Shown: in pieces, positions 1-7,603 of the stretch
Numbering within the stretch: the first letter of the stretch is position 1
How the letters are laid out: every line of letters begins with the position of its first letter
From: Chitinophagales bacterium
GTDB lineage: Bacteria; Bacteroidota; Bacteroidia; Chitinophagales; UBA2359
Assembly (NCBI GenBank): GCA_016787295.1
Contig: JAEUUX010000100.1
Location: forward strand, 1 to 64,000
Direction of reading: 5' to 3'
Length of the DNA stretch: 64,000 bases
Notes under the pieces: model-generated
The model's input: the letters and a program-made list of their open reading frames with translations, nothing else
Database searches by the model: none
What the model was told of the DNA's origin: nothing
Translations under genes and position numbers: made by a program

Positions 1-3
1 TAC

Positions 4-260
4 CTTTCGCTAAAAAATTAACTCGAAAAAAAGATTCGGGTATTTTTAGGCTACATTTAGCATGAAAGTGTTCTTTTTTACTCGGATGGGCAGATTTGCT
101 AATCGACATATTGTATCGTTGAAGCTCTATTACAACAAAAATAGGTCAAAAGTGACAGCATTTTAGCGTTCTGCACATTATTCTCACGTATTTGAGGCGT
201 AAAATGGGGCTTTGAACTAAGTATTTCAATTTGTTTTTTGCCAATATTTTTTAGCGAAAG
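4..260. repeat. Putative 257-bp element bounded by 15-bp inverted repeats
   Basis: Positions 4-18 (CTTTCGCTAAAAAAT) and 246-260 (ATTTTTTAGCGAAAG) are exact reverse complements. The match stops at both outer ends. The inside is AT-rich with no convincing ORF, so it could be a MITE-like non-autonomous element or a transposon scar. No clear target-site duplication is visible: TAC lies on the left and CCA on the right, and the left flank is cut by the window edge. The whole stretch 1-324 holds no gene I can support. Confidence 0.45.
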
Positions 261-324
261 CCAAGTTTAATTGATAATCTAAATAAAAATTTCAAAAATT
301 ATTATTAATTAATATGGTTTAGTT

Positions 325-846
325 ATGAAAAATAAATTAATAGTATTTGTTTTATTGCTTTTATACATGAGTTGTGAACTTCCATCATCTAATAAACAGC
401 AAACTGATTTTTATCACAAATTGTTAATGGCAGTCTTAGAGGAAAAGGATAAAGGAATAGAGTACTTTGTCGAGGTGAAATCCCCTAAAATAACAGAATA
501 TAGGTTATGCTATTTGGGTTATATACAGAGTTCAAAACAGAATATAGATTTTATATATTCAACCTACTATTATGGTAATTACCAAGATGCTAAACATGCA
601 AGTTGTACTGTAGATTTATTTTTCAAAAACAAAAAAATAGGGTATTATTATATTGGCGGTGGTTTCAATGCTTTACCTCAAATAAATGGGTACGACTTGA
701 TATTTGACAATGACGATGAGGCGTGTGGTCAAAAAACATTTATTTCGTTTAGAGACTCTATTCCTAACGAAATATTTATTCATTGTAAAAAGAAAGATGA
801 AAATACAATGTCTGGTGATATTTTTACTTTTCAGAAAGAAGAATAG
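325..846 (+). CDS. Small putative lipoprotein, unknown function
   Basis: The 173-residue protein starts with a short hydrophobic segment ending in a lipobox-like YMSC, which predicts an SPII lipoprotein anchored through Cys17. No domain is recognised. The remainder is rich in Tyr, Lys and Asn, and codon use is much more AT-rich than in housekeeping genes further right, which suggests horizontally acquired DNA. It lies between the inverted-repeat element at 4-260 and the first Rhs core fragment, on the same strand as the Rhs tails. Small AT-rich genes also follow each Rhs tail downstream, so this gene could be the surviving partner (immunity-type) gene of an Rhs cassette lost to the left. That role is inference only. 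Confidence 0.6.
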   Translation: MKNKLIVFVLLLLYMSCELPSSNKQQTDFYHKLLMAVLEEKDKGIEYFVEVKSPKITEYRLCYLGYIQSSKQNIDFIYSTYYYGNYQDAKHASCTVDLFFKNKKIGYYYIGGGFNALPQINGYDLIFDNDDEACGQKTFISFRDSIPNEIFIHCKKKDENTMSGDIFTFQKEE

Positions 847-927
847 ATACACTATGAACAAATTTTTGGCGTGTTCCTAAATCTATTGGATCCAAAAAGC
901 CAATTTTATGGCACATTCACCCTCACC

Positions 928-1365
928 ACCATCTCCTCAAAAAAATGGTGCATGGTTTAGCGCCCATAATCCAATAAAAAGCAGTATATTTGCAGTATAT
1001 TTCCCCTCCTCGCCACCCAAGAACGCGGACAAAAACAATACGAACTAACCGACCACCTCGGCAACGTCCGCACCACCTTCTCCGACATCAAACAAGCCGT
1101 TGTCAAAGAACCCGAAACAGCCAAGTTAGGTAACTACACCGCCCAAGGCAACTCTGACGTAACCGTCCCCTACAACATCCTAACCGACAACGACAACTTT
1201 AAAGCCCGCAACCTCACGCTAAACAACTACTACCCCCTACGGTATGTTGCAGTTGCGCGGAGTGTGAGTACGGGGGCTTATAGGTTTGGGTACCAAGGGC
1301 AGGAACAGGATAATAAAATGGGCGGGCTGGGGCAGCATACTACTGCGCAGTTTTGGGAGTATGAT
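928..1365 (+). repeat. Rhs core direct repeat, copy 1
   Basis: This stretch is highly similar to 2539-2960, and its central part also matches 4585-4668. The similarity includes non-coding leader DNA (ACCATCTCCTCAAAAAA near 928 and the AATAAAAAGCAGTA stretch near 975) before the YD-repeat core. Repetition of leader plus core with different downstream tails indicates cassette duplication or recombination. Confidence 0.85.
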
Positions 1366-1491
1366 ACGTGGGCGGTTAAGCGGTGGAATGTGGATCCGAA
1401 ACCACAAGTAGGAGTAAGTGATTACGCTGTATTTTTGAACAACCCAATATATAATAACGATAGGGATGGCGATTATAGGAGCTTTTACTGA
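970..1491 (+). pseudogene. Rhs/YD-repeat core fragment, copy 1 (5'-truncated)
   Basis: An open frame with no start codon at its beginning runs from just after the in-frame stop at 967-969 to 1491. It encodes the typical Rhs-associated core: YELTDHLGNVRTTFSD, then a RFGYQGQEQDNK segment and a WNVDPKP motif, which is where intact Rhs proteins pass from shell to variable C-terminal toxin. Compared with copy 2 it carries a one-base insertion and a one-base deletion near 1237-1255 that cancel each other. The thousands of upstream bases of a full Rhs gene are missing. The frame ends at 1491, but the frame of the next ORF (1466) continues in Rhs-tail fashion, so one more frameshift near 1465-1490 separates core from tail. 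Probably a silent donor fragment or decay product. Confidence 0.8.
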
Positions 1492-2074
1492 ATATGCAGG
1501 TATTATTGGCAATAAAATGTTATTCGAGGATATGTCTTTTTCAGAAGCTAATGAAAGTTTGACATGGAAAGATGCCATCGATATTTCGGTAGCGGCTAGT
1601 TTTGGAGCAGCAAAAGGTACTCTTGATGGCGGAGCAACAACCTTTGCTACTTGGATAGCGAAACCAACAAATCAAAAGATTGTAAAAAAATTAGCCGATG
1701 TTGGCATTTCGACTGTTGAAGGCTGGTTAAAGGTATTTCTTAAGCAAGAAGATTTCGATTTAAAAAGTGTACTTGCAGGAGCGTTAACCGAAGTAGGTCT
1801 AGGTGATTTATTATCAGCCGATGCGTACAAGAATGTAGTGGAAAAAGCAACGAAAAATGCTTCTGCTGCTACAAAAAGGGTAGAAAAACTAGCAACCAGA
1901 AAAACGCCTAATCAAAAATTGATTAATACTGCCAGAAAACAAGCTGCCAATGAAAAAACCGTAGCAAAGATTACTCAAACCTTAGATGTTACTCATCAAG
2001 CAGTGACAGGAGGAGTCGCTAAAACGAATTCTAATAAGGCACAAAATGTAGCAAAAACAGAAAAACCAAAATAA
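1466..2074 (+). CDS. Putative Rhs C-terminal tail domain, copy 1
   Basis: This 202-residue ORF overlaps the end of the core fragment in another frame. Its start, with an Ala/Gly-rich IIGAFTEYAGIIGN stretch, resembles the alanine-glycine segment that follows the core in Rhs proteins, so I read it as the tail of the same protein separated by a frameshift. Next comes a predicted helical region (WKDAIDISVAASFGAAKG), also common in Rhs tails, and then a Lys-rich, Ala-rich C-terminus with no recognisable nuclease motif. The ATG at 1466 may not be a real start. The DNA is more AT-rich than the preceding core, as expected at a core/tip junction. The next gene begins 7 bp after its stop, which fits a tail/partner pair. 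Function unknown. Confidence 0.6.
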   Translation: MAIIGAFTEYAGIIGNKMLFEDMSFSEANESLTWKDAIDISVAASFGAAKGTLDGGATTFATWIAKPTNQKIVKKLADVGISTVEGWLKVFLKQEDFDLKSVLAGALTEVGLGDLLSADAYKNVVEKATKNASAATKRVEKLATRKTPNQKLINTARKQAANEKTVAKITQTLDVTHQAVTGGVAKTNSNKAQNVAKTEKPK

Positions 2075-2081
2075 TTTTTAT

Positions 2082-2444
2082 ATGCTTAAGATATTATTTA
2101 GAATTTTATTTATATGTATAGTATTAGTAAGTTTTAAAAAATATATTAATTACTCAAACAATGTTAATTTGCCTATAAAATATACATACATTGATACTAC
2201 TATCGATAATTGGCGCGGAACGAGTTATTTGATAAGAGTATTGTACAATGGTAGAAATTATGAAACTTATATAACAGAATCTATGTATGAGGGTATAAGA
2301 AATGCAAAATACCCTATGTTATACTATGCTACAGGTGAAGATGATGTATTTTCCGAATGGGAAATACGTAGACACTTTAGAATTGCTGTTGTATTTTCAA
2401 TATTCTTAGTTCTAACTTTTATTCCCATAAAAAAAGAGACTTGA
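2082..2444 (+). CDS. Small two-TM protein following Rhs tail 1
   Basis: The 120-residue protein has a hydrophobic N-terminal helix (roughly residues 3-20) and a second near the C-terminus (roughly 98-114, AVVFSIFLVLTFIPI). Between them is a hydrophilic, Tyr-rich region of about 75 residues probably exposed on one side of the inner membrane. The start lies 7 bp downstream of the Rhs tail stop, so the two are likely co-transcribed. Polymorphic-toxin cassettes commonly put an immunity gene exactly there, and the second Rhs tail at 4000 is likewise followed by a two-TM protein. The sequence itself is not recognised; the immunity role is inferred from position only. Confidence 0.6.
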   Translation: MLKILFRILFICIVLVSFKKYINYSNNVNLPIKYTYIDTTIDNWRGTSYLIRVLYNGRNYETYITESMYEGIRNAKYPMLYYATGEDDVFSEWEIRRHFRIAVVFSIFLVLTFIPIKKET

Positions 2445-2481
2445 AATTACACATCTTTAAAAGGTTTATATTTTTGAACAT

Positions 2482-2524
2482 AAACCTCCGCAACGCCCAT
2501 AGCACTTTCTCCGACATCAAACAA
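2482..2524 (+). repeat. Degenerate mini-fragment of the Rhs core
   Basis: A 43-bp stretch reads as a worn copy of the core segment at 1056-1094: it keeps the CTCCGCAACG...CTTTCTCCGACATCAAACAA pattern but has lost a few bases inside. It lies directly before the leader of copy 2, so it looks like the truncated end of another cassette joined to the next leader. Confidence 0.55.
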
Positions 2525-2538
2525 AAACCCAACCCGCA

Positions 2539-2960
2539 CCATCTCCTCAAAAAATTTGGTGCAGGGTTTAGCGCCCATCATTCAATAAAAAGCAGTACAT
2601 TTGCAGTATAATTCCCCTCCTCGCCACCCAAGAACGCGGACAAAAACAATACGAACTAACCGACCACCTCGGCAACGTCCGCACCACCTTCTCCGACATC
2701 AAACAAGCCAAAGCTACAGACACACCTCCATTAAATAGCAACTACACAGCCCAAGGCAACCCTCGTGACCGTACCCTACAACCTCCTAACCGACAACGAC
2801 AACTTTAAAGCCCGCAGCCTCACCCTCAATAATTACTACCCTTATGGTATGTTGCAGAGTGCGCGGAGTGTGAGTACGGGGGATTATAGGTTTGGCTACC
2901 AAGGACAGGAACAGGATAATAAAATGGGCGGGCTGGGGCAGCACCTCAACTACACCTACC
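2539..2960 (+). repeat. Rhs core direct repeat, copy 2
   Basis: Second long copy of the leader-plus-core repeat (see 928-1365). It matches copy 1 from the ACCATCTCCTC leader through the GGGGCAGCA triplet region near 2943, after which the two copies diverge completely. The end of identity marks the junction between conserved core and variable tail. Confidence 0.85.
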
Positions 2961-4000
2961 GAAACCATGACAGTTGGACAATACGCTTTGGTGCCGTAGA
3001 CCCGCTGGCTGCGAAGTATCCGCATAATAGTACCTATGCTTTTAGTGAAAATAGGGTGATTGATGGGATTGAATTGGAAGGGTTGGAGTGGGTTGCCACT
3101 ATTAATAGTCCTAATTTAGGAAATAGATTTAAAGCGGCTCTTCAAGCATTTGATATTTATTATGCTAGAAATATATTTACTACAGCTTTGTATAATAGAT
3201 TAAGCGATTTTGATTACAAACAGATGACAAAATCCTGTGACAATTGTGTAATGTCGGGTAATATGGAAGCATCGCTAATATATGATAAAACTGCCCCACC
3301 AGGGCTTACGATTAATTTTAATGTTGGGGCAGGTGGCAGGGGTGCTGATGATCCATATACCCAAATATGGTCACAAACTATGCACTTCGAACGTGGTGCT
3401 ATTTTAGGACAAGAGGATAAAGATTTTCCTATCGATGTAAGGGTTATAAATAATCCCGAATATGGAGATTATTATAGAAACTTCGATTTTATAGGCGAAT
3501 ATGGAGTATCTTCAACATCTGTGAATATTGGAGGTATTATTAGAGGAAAAGGACTTTGGGGATCTCATCAAGCTAGCTCTGGATATGTTAATGGATATTT
3601 AAAAGGCAGCGGTTTTGTGCAGTACTCTACTTCTGTTGCACTAGGAGCTAACTCTTCACGAGATCTTTTTGGTGTTTCTAGAGCAGGAGGAGGGTTGTGG
3701 GGTATAGCTTCTGAGAAAAAAACTGCTTATGGACCAGACATCCTTGCAGGTTGGGGAAATCAAGCAGGTGGTAGCTATGGTGGCAAAGGAGTATTTGGCG
3801 AAGGTGGATATTGGGGAAGTTTTAATGAATATCATGATGCAGCCATGCTACGTCCTCGTGATTCGAAAGCCAATATGTCAGGTATCTACACAGGATTTGG
3901 CGTTGGATTTAATCTACATTTGGGCAGTGATCCTACACGAGCAGGCGGAGGTTCTCTTTCAGGTGCAGTTACTTACTCTACATTAGACAGTACCAAATAA
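2612..4000 (+). pseudogene. Rhs core copy 2 fused to a glycine-rich variable tail
   Basis: Bases 2612-2764 encode the same TDHLGNVRTTFSD core as copy 1, but relative to copy 1 two bases are missing near 2760-2775. The longest open frame therefore begins only at a GTG at 2765 (411 residues to 4000). It contains the end of the core (RFGYQGQEQDNK, then a DPLAAKYPHNSTYAFSENR region, which is the canonical Rhs core end), followed by about 300 residues of different sequence. The tail is glycine-rich, with aromatic/Gly repeats around residues 230-390, and matches no toxin family I know. It could be a beta-rich pore-forming or adhesive domain. The upstream part of the Rhs gene is missing, so expression of an intact toxin is doubtful, but the tail frame is fully open. 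Confidence 0.7.
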
Positions 4001-4006
4001 TTTAGC

Positions 4007-4462
4007 ATGAAACCAGCATTACTAATCTTTTTTATTAGTTTTATTATTCTTCTGTATAAAAGGAAACACCTATCAGAAGGAGAAGATATTGTAGATTACT
4101 ACATACCACCTATTTTCTTTGCTTTCATGATCATTAGTAGTATCTATGCTAATTATTCGTATAGAAAAGCAGAAGAAGCACTTACATTTACTGGAATAGT
4201 AGAGTATTGTGCTTTAGATGGTAAAGTACGAGTCGTCGTTTTGGAAAATAATTTTGAATTTATACTTCCTTGTGTTACTTATTTTGGGTATGGTTTAATT
4301 CAGAAAGGAGATTCTGTAATCAAAACAAAAGGCACACGTTTATACACTTTTATTTCTGCCGACAAAATAGATACTATTGTGTTAGATGCAGATAACTGTC
4401 CTGACGATTTAATCATTAATTCGTTGATTCAAAAAAGGTTAGACCCTTTGCGAAATAAGTAG
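4007..4462 (+). CDS. Small two-TM protein following Rhs tail 2
   Basis: The 151-residue protein has two hydrophobic helices (about residues 3-16 and 33-48) and then a soluble C-terminal domain of about 95 residues with alternating beta-like segments. It begins 6 bp after the stop of the glycine-rich Rhs tail, repeating the arrangement of tail 1 and its partner at 2082. No homology is seen to the 2082 protein beyond size and membrane topology, as expected if each partner matches its own tail. Family unknown. An immunity or accessory role is inferred from synteny, at low certainty. Confidence 0.6.
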   Translation: MKPALLIFFISFIILLYKRKHLSEGEDIVDYYIPPIFFAFMIISSIYANYSYRKAEEALTFTGIVEYCALDGKVRVVVLENNFEFILPCVTYFGYGLIQKGDSVIKTKGTRLYTFISADKIDTIVLDADNCPDDLIINSLIQKRLDPLRNK

Positions 4463-4584
4463 TTGTACTTTTTTGCTTCTGAGTCTCAAAATTTGTTTAA
4501 CACATTCTCACAGAGCAGGAAATTATCTCCTGCTCTACCGTGTTGCGCTCGCCAAAAATTATTTCCCACTACCTTCCAAGTATC

Positions 4585-4699
4585 CCAACAAAAACAATAC
4601 GAACTAACCGACCACCTCGGCAACGTCCGCACCACCTTCTCCGACATCAAACAAGCCAAAGCTACAGACCATTTTCAGATTTTGAATATGCTTAATTAA
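4585..4699 (+). pseudogene. Rhs core fragment, copy 3 (truncated)
   Basis: Bases 4585-4668 repeat the core DNA encoding YELTDHLGNVRTTFSD plus the AKAT residues shared only with copy 2. The frame then runs into unrelated sequence and stops at 4697-4699. There is no tail and no partner gene: the array ends here, just before the strong hairpin at 4717. The frame is open upstream to 4463, but that part looks like random coding. Confidence 0.75.
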
Positions 4700-4716
4700 G
4701 TACAAAACGCAATAAA

Positions 4717-4751
4717 AACCCCCTTTCTAATTGCCAATTAGAAAGGGGGTT
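4717..4751 (+). terminator. Long perfect hairpin closing the Rhs array
   Basis: A 17-bp perfect inverted repeat (AACCCCCTTTCTAATTG / CAATTAGAAAGGGGGTT) surrounds a single central C. It is preceded by A-rich DNA and followed by only a short T run, so it is a probable bidirectional terminator between the Rhs remnants and the WbqC-like gene. Confidence 0.7.
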
Positions 4752-4830
4752 GCTGTGCGTAAAAACAAAAAAACAACATTCAACAGCAACAATCAAGGCA
4801 TCAAATACCCTGAATCACAAAAAAAATACC

Positions 4831-4838
4831 TACCTTTG
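4831..4838 (+). promoter_or_regulatory. Bacteroidota -7 box for the WbqC-like gene
   Basis: TACCTTTG matches the Bacteroidota sigma-A -7 consensus TAnnTTTG and sits 13 bp before the first candidate ATG (4852). This supports the shorter start and implies a very short leader. No convincing -33 TTG is seen at the usual spacing. Confidence 0.55.
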
Positions 4839-4851
4839 TCGCTTAATTTTG

Positions 4852-5496
4852 ATGAATATGATTTTGCTCAACACCCAATATTATGGTTCTATTCAATACT
4901 TCACTAAACTTTTGCTCCAACCCGAAGTCTATATTGACCAATACGAACATTATGAGCGTGCTTCGTTGCACAATCGTTGCTATATTGCAACCACCAACGG
5001 CATTTTGGCGTTGAGCGTGCCTTTGGAGAATGGACGGCAGCAGCGCAGGGCTATCAAAGATGTTCGCATTGCCTATCATCATGCTTGGCAACGGCAGCAT
5101 TGGCATTCTATTGTGTCTGCCTATCGGTCTTCGCCCTATTTTGAGTATTTCGAAACCGATTTTCAGGGTTTTTATGAGCAGCGTTTTGAGTTTTTGTTAG
5201 ATTTTAACCAAGCCATTTTGCAAACCTTATTGCGTTTGTTGCGATTAAAAACCACAATACTTTTAACAGAAAACTACCAAAAACACATAGACAAAGAAGA
5301 CACAGATTATCGCCACACCTGCTACACCAAAGCTCACTACCAAGCCAACGACCCACACTATCAACCACCTACTTACCACCAAGTTTTTAGTGCAAATCAA
5401 GATTTTGCGCCCAATATGTCCATCATCGATTTGCTGTTCAACACAGGCATAGACAGTTTTCAATACTTACAAAATGCTATTTTGAAACTTGACTAA
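4852..5496 (+). CDS. WbqC-like family protein
   Basis: The 214-residue cytoplasmic protein fits the WbqC family found in many Bacteroidota: an N-terminal QYYGSIQYF segment, a YIDQYEHYERAS block, a NRCYIATTNG strand and the WQRQHWHSIVSAYRSSPYFE block. WbqC proteins are associated with O-antigen and surface polysaccharide loci, but their biochemical role is poorly defined. No polysaccharide genes are adjacent here. The frame is open to 4750, but homology begins at the double Met (4852/4858) behind a TACCTTTG box, so I start there. Followed 74 bp later by an unrelated thioredoxin-fold gene. Confidence 0.85.
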   Translation: MNMILLNTQYYGSIQYFTKLLLQPEVYIDQYEHYERASLHNRCYIATTNGILALSVPLENGRQQRRAIKDVRIAYHHAWQRQHWHSIVSAYRSSPYFEYFETDFQGFYEQRFEFLLDFNQAILQTLLRLLRLKTTILLTENYQKHIDKEDTDYRHTCYTKAHYQANDPHYQPPTYHQVFSANQDFAPNMSIIDLLFNTGIDSFQYLQNAILKLD

Positions 5497-5570
5497 CAAA
5501 AATGGCACAAAAATTGCCGCTATCAAACAATAATTTATTCACTCCTGCGTTATACGATAAAATTTTTAGT

Positions 5571-7019
5571 ATGAGGAATTTTCTTTTAGCCGTTTTTTTG
5601 TGTGTTGCCGCACTCACTACCACTACAGCACAATCTGTAGCCATTATAGAAGGACAAATCCAAGACCCTTTGAGTTTTATGCACGAGGGTAAAATGCACC
5701 GTTATGGCATTAAATTTTATCCCAATAGTACTGTTTTTAGTGACGAATATGCCGAAATTCCTGATTCAACGGGCTTTTTCCGAGCGCAAATTGTGTTGCC
5801 TCAAAACAACATGCCCATTACAGTAGAATATAGCGACCAATTTACGACTATTTTTTTAAGCGCCCAAGACACAATAAAAATGAAATTTGTGGGCGAAAAA
5901 ATGACACAAAGTTTGGAATATAAGGGCAAAAATGCGGCAGCTCTTGCCAACAACTATATCGCCAAATTTAATCGCTTATTTGATACAACGATTGAAGACG
6001 AAAGCCTATTCCGAAAAATAGAACTGAGTAACCGTTATACTTATCAAAATCATTGTGACGATTTTAAGAATCAACACACCGTTTTTTTGACAGAATATGT
6101 GCGACAAAATCCACAGTTAAGCGAAGATTTTCAGAAATGGGCAAAGGCAGAAATTACTTATCGTGCTGCTTTGCGTATGCAGGAATTTTATTTTAATAGC
6201 CGCACCAAAAGCACCGACGATTATCGCACTTATGCCACTTCTGTCAATTGGAACGACCAAGATGCCCGCAATTCCTACCAATACCAAAGTCTTTTGGACA
6301 TGCACTTGCGACAATTGGCAATGCGTGATCCCGAAAGTTTGCGCAGCCAGCGCGAAGCAAATAGGTTGCCTTGGGTGGTGCGTGGAATGGAATTGAGCGA
6401 AAAAGAATACAAAACAGACATCAAAGAGTTGGCACAAGCCAAATTGCTCATCAATCTCATCGAGGCAGAATATGCCGAAGCAGGCAACTATTATAATAAT
6501 TGGATAAAAACCAACCCAAATCCTATACTACAACAGGCTGTAGGCAAGCGCTATGGAAAATATACCGATTTTCTAAATGCCCCTCCACCAGCCAACGCAC
6601 ACTTATATATACCCGGCAGTAACAACCCCATCAGTTTCAAGCAACTCACCGACCGCTACAAAGGCAAGGTGATATATATCGATATTTGGGCATCGTGGTG
6701 CGCGCCTTGTTTGAGCGAAATGCCATATTCGCAAAAATTATATAAAGAATATTCCAAAGATGACATAGTGTTTGTATATCTTGCTGCCAACGACTCCGAA
6801 GGTAAATGGCGAGCCAATATTGCCCGTCATAATGTTGCAGGAGAACACTACCTTATGGACAATAATCTACAACAAGAGGCATACATCAATTTATTTATCC
6901 GCAGCATTCCGCATTATGCTTTGATAGATAAACAAGGCAAAATTGTTGATGCCAACGCCAAACACCCCAGTAATCCCGAACTCCGAAACGATATTCAGCG
7001 TTTATTATACACCGAATAA
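5571..7019 (+). CDS. Exported TlpA-like thioredoxin-fold protein
   Basis: The 482-residue protein has an N-terminal signal peptide (hydrophobic core up to TTTTAQS), about 320 residues of unassigned sequence and a C-terminal thioredoxin/AhpC-TSA domain (about residues 350-480). The redox motif WCAPC lies in the IDIWASWCAPC context, and a cis-Pro loop occurs at RSIPHYALID. It probably works in the periplasm or on a membrane-facing surface in disulfide exchange. The layout, a long N-terminal domain plus TlpA, is common in Bacteroidota. The Met at 5571 directly precedes the signal peptide; the upstream in-frame Met at 5502 would destroy it. A strong terminator follows at 7027. Two other TlpA-like proteins lie at 38745 and 39885 but differ in the N-terminal part. 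Confidence 0.85.
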   Translation: MRNFLLAVFLCVAALTTTTAQSVAIIEGQIQDPLSFMHEGKMHRYGIKFYPNSTVFSDEYAEIPDSTGFFRAQIVLPQNNMPITVEYSDQFTTIFLSAQDTIKMKFVGEKMTQSLEYKGKNAAALANNYIAKFNRLFDTTIEDESLFRKIELSNRYTYQNHCDDFKNQHTVFLTEYVRQNPQLSEDFQKWAKAEITYRAALRMQEFYFNSRTKSTDDYRTYATSVNWNDQDARNSYQYQSLLDMHLRQLAMRDPESLRSQREANRLPWVVRGMELSEKEYKTDIKELAQAKLLINLIEAEYAEAGNYYNNWIKTNPNPILQQAVGKRYGKYTDFLNAPPPANAHLYIPGSNNPISFKQLTDRYKGKVIYIDIWASWCAPCLSEMPYSQKLYKEYSKDDIVFVYLAANDSEGKWRANIARHNVAGEHYLMDNNLQQEAYINLFIRSIPHYALIDKQGKIVDANAKHPSNPELRNDIQRLLYTE

Positions 7020-7026
7020 AACCCTA

Positions 7027-7064
7027 AAACCCCTGCCTAAACCGTTCAGTTTAGGCAGGGGTTT
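7027..7064 (+). terminator. Rho-independent terminator after the TlpA-like gene
   Basis: AAACCCCTGCCTAAAC and GTTTAGGCAGGGGTTT form a perfect 16-bp stem with a 6-nt loop starting 7 bp after the stop codon. It is followed by CTACTTTTTA. Confidence 0.85.
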
Positions 7065-7077
7065 CTACTTTTTAGGA

Positions 7078-7603
7078 ATAAAACAATAAACAAAACAAAA
7101 GCCGAACGTGTTTATAACGACAATTTATACTACATTGAATACAGTCTTCGGATTTTGTAAAATGTTGACAGTCAAATAATTGCGGTCACAAAAAACGCAC
7201 ATCTGCTTACATTATTTTCGTTCTCCGAAATAGTGCTGTTTCGGTCGTTGAGGCATGAAAGTCACGGCTAAACAGACAAAAAACGATAAACTGCCTCAAC
7301 GATTGCCTACATTTTGTGGTAGCTAATACGATAAAATAGACAAAATGTCTACGATTTTGCTTGCTACCACAAAATTAAGCAAAGACCACAGCACGCCGGA
7401 CGAATCCACTCGAAAAAGAACACCCTTTTTTGCTGCTTTTTTGGGTGAGCAAAAAAGCAGAATCACCATTTGTCATTTACGAAAGCAACATTTGGAGGAA
7501 TGGCAAATTGCCGTTAATTGATGTTGCATTTTGGGACAAGTACGTAACATCGTTCATTATCAAATCCGAAAAGTATTTTCAATTCAGTATATCTACCCAA
7601 AAT
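7078..7603. other. Gene-poor stretch with two nested inverted repeats
   Basis: No confident gene is seen. Two hairpins stand out: TCGTTGAGGCA (7245-7255) with TGCCTCAACGA (7292-7302), and ATTTTGTGGTAGC (7311-7323) with GCTACCACAAAAT (7363-7375). The second encloses a further AGAC/GTCT hairpin near 7338-7350. A 91-codon ORF starts at 7430 but runs into the 3' end of the peptidase gene on the other strand. Its first 50 codons (FVIYESNIWRNGKLPLID...) could be a gene scrap; I do not recognise it. The two adjacent hairpins suggest a structured RNA or a small mobile-element remnant. Confidence 0.45.

Noticed and set aside
970-4699. Type VI secretion effector cluster
   Set aside because: Rhs fragments can be T6SS effectors, but no VgrG, Hcp, PAAR or T6SS structural gene is present; a plain Rhs cassette remnant explains the data.
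7078-7400. Integron attC-like site
   Set aside because: The inverted repeats lack the RYYYAAC/GTTRRRY core sites and no integrase or cassette series is present.
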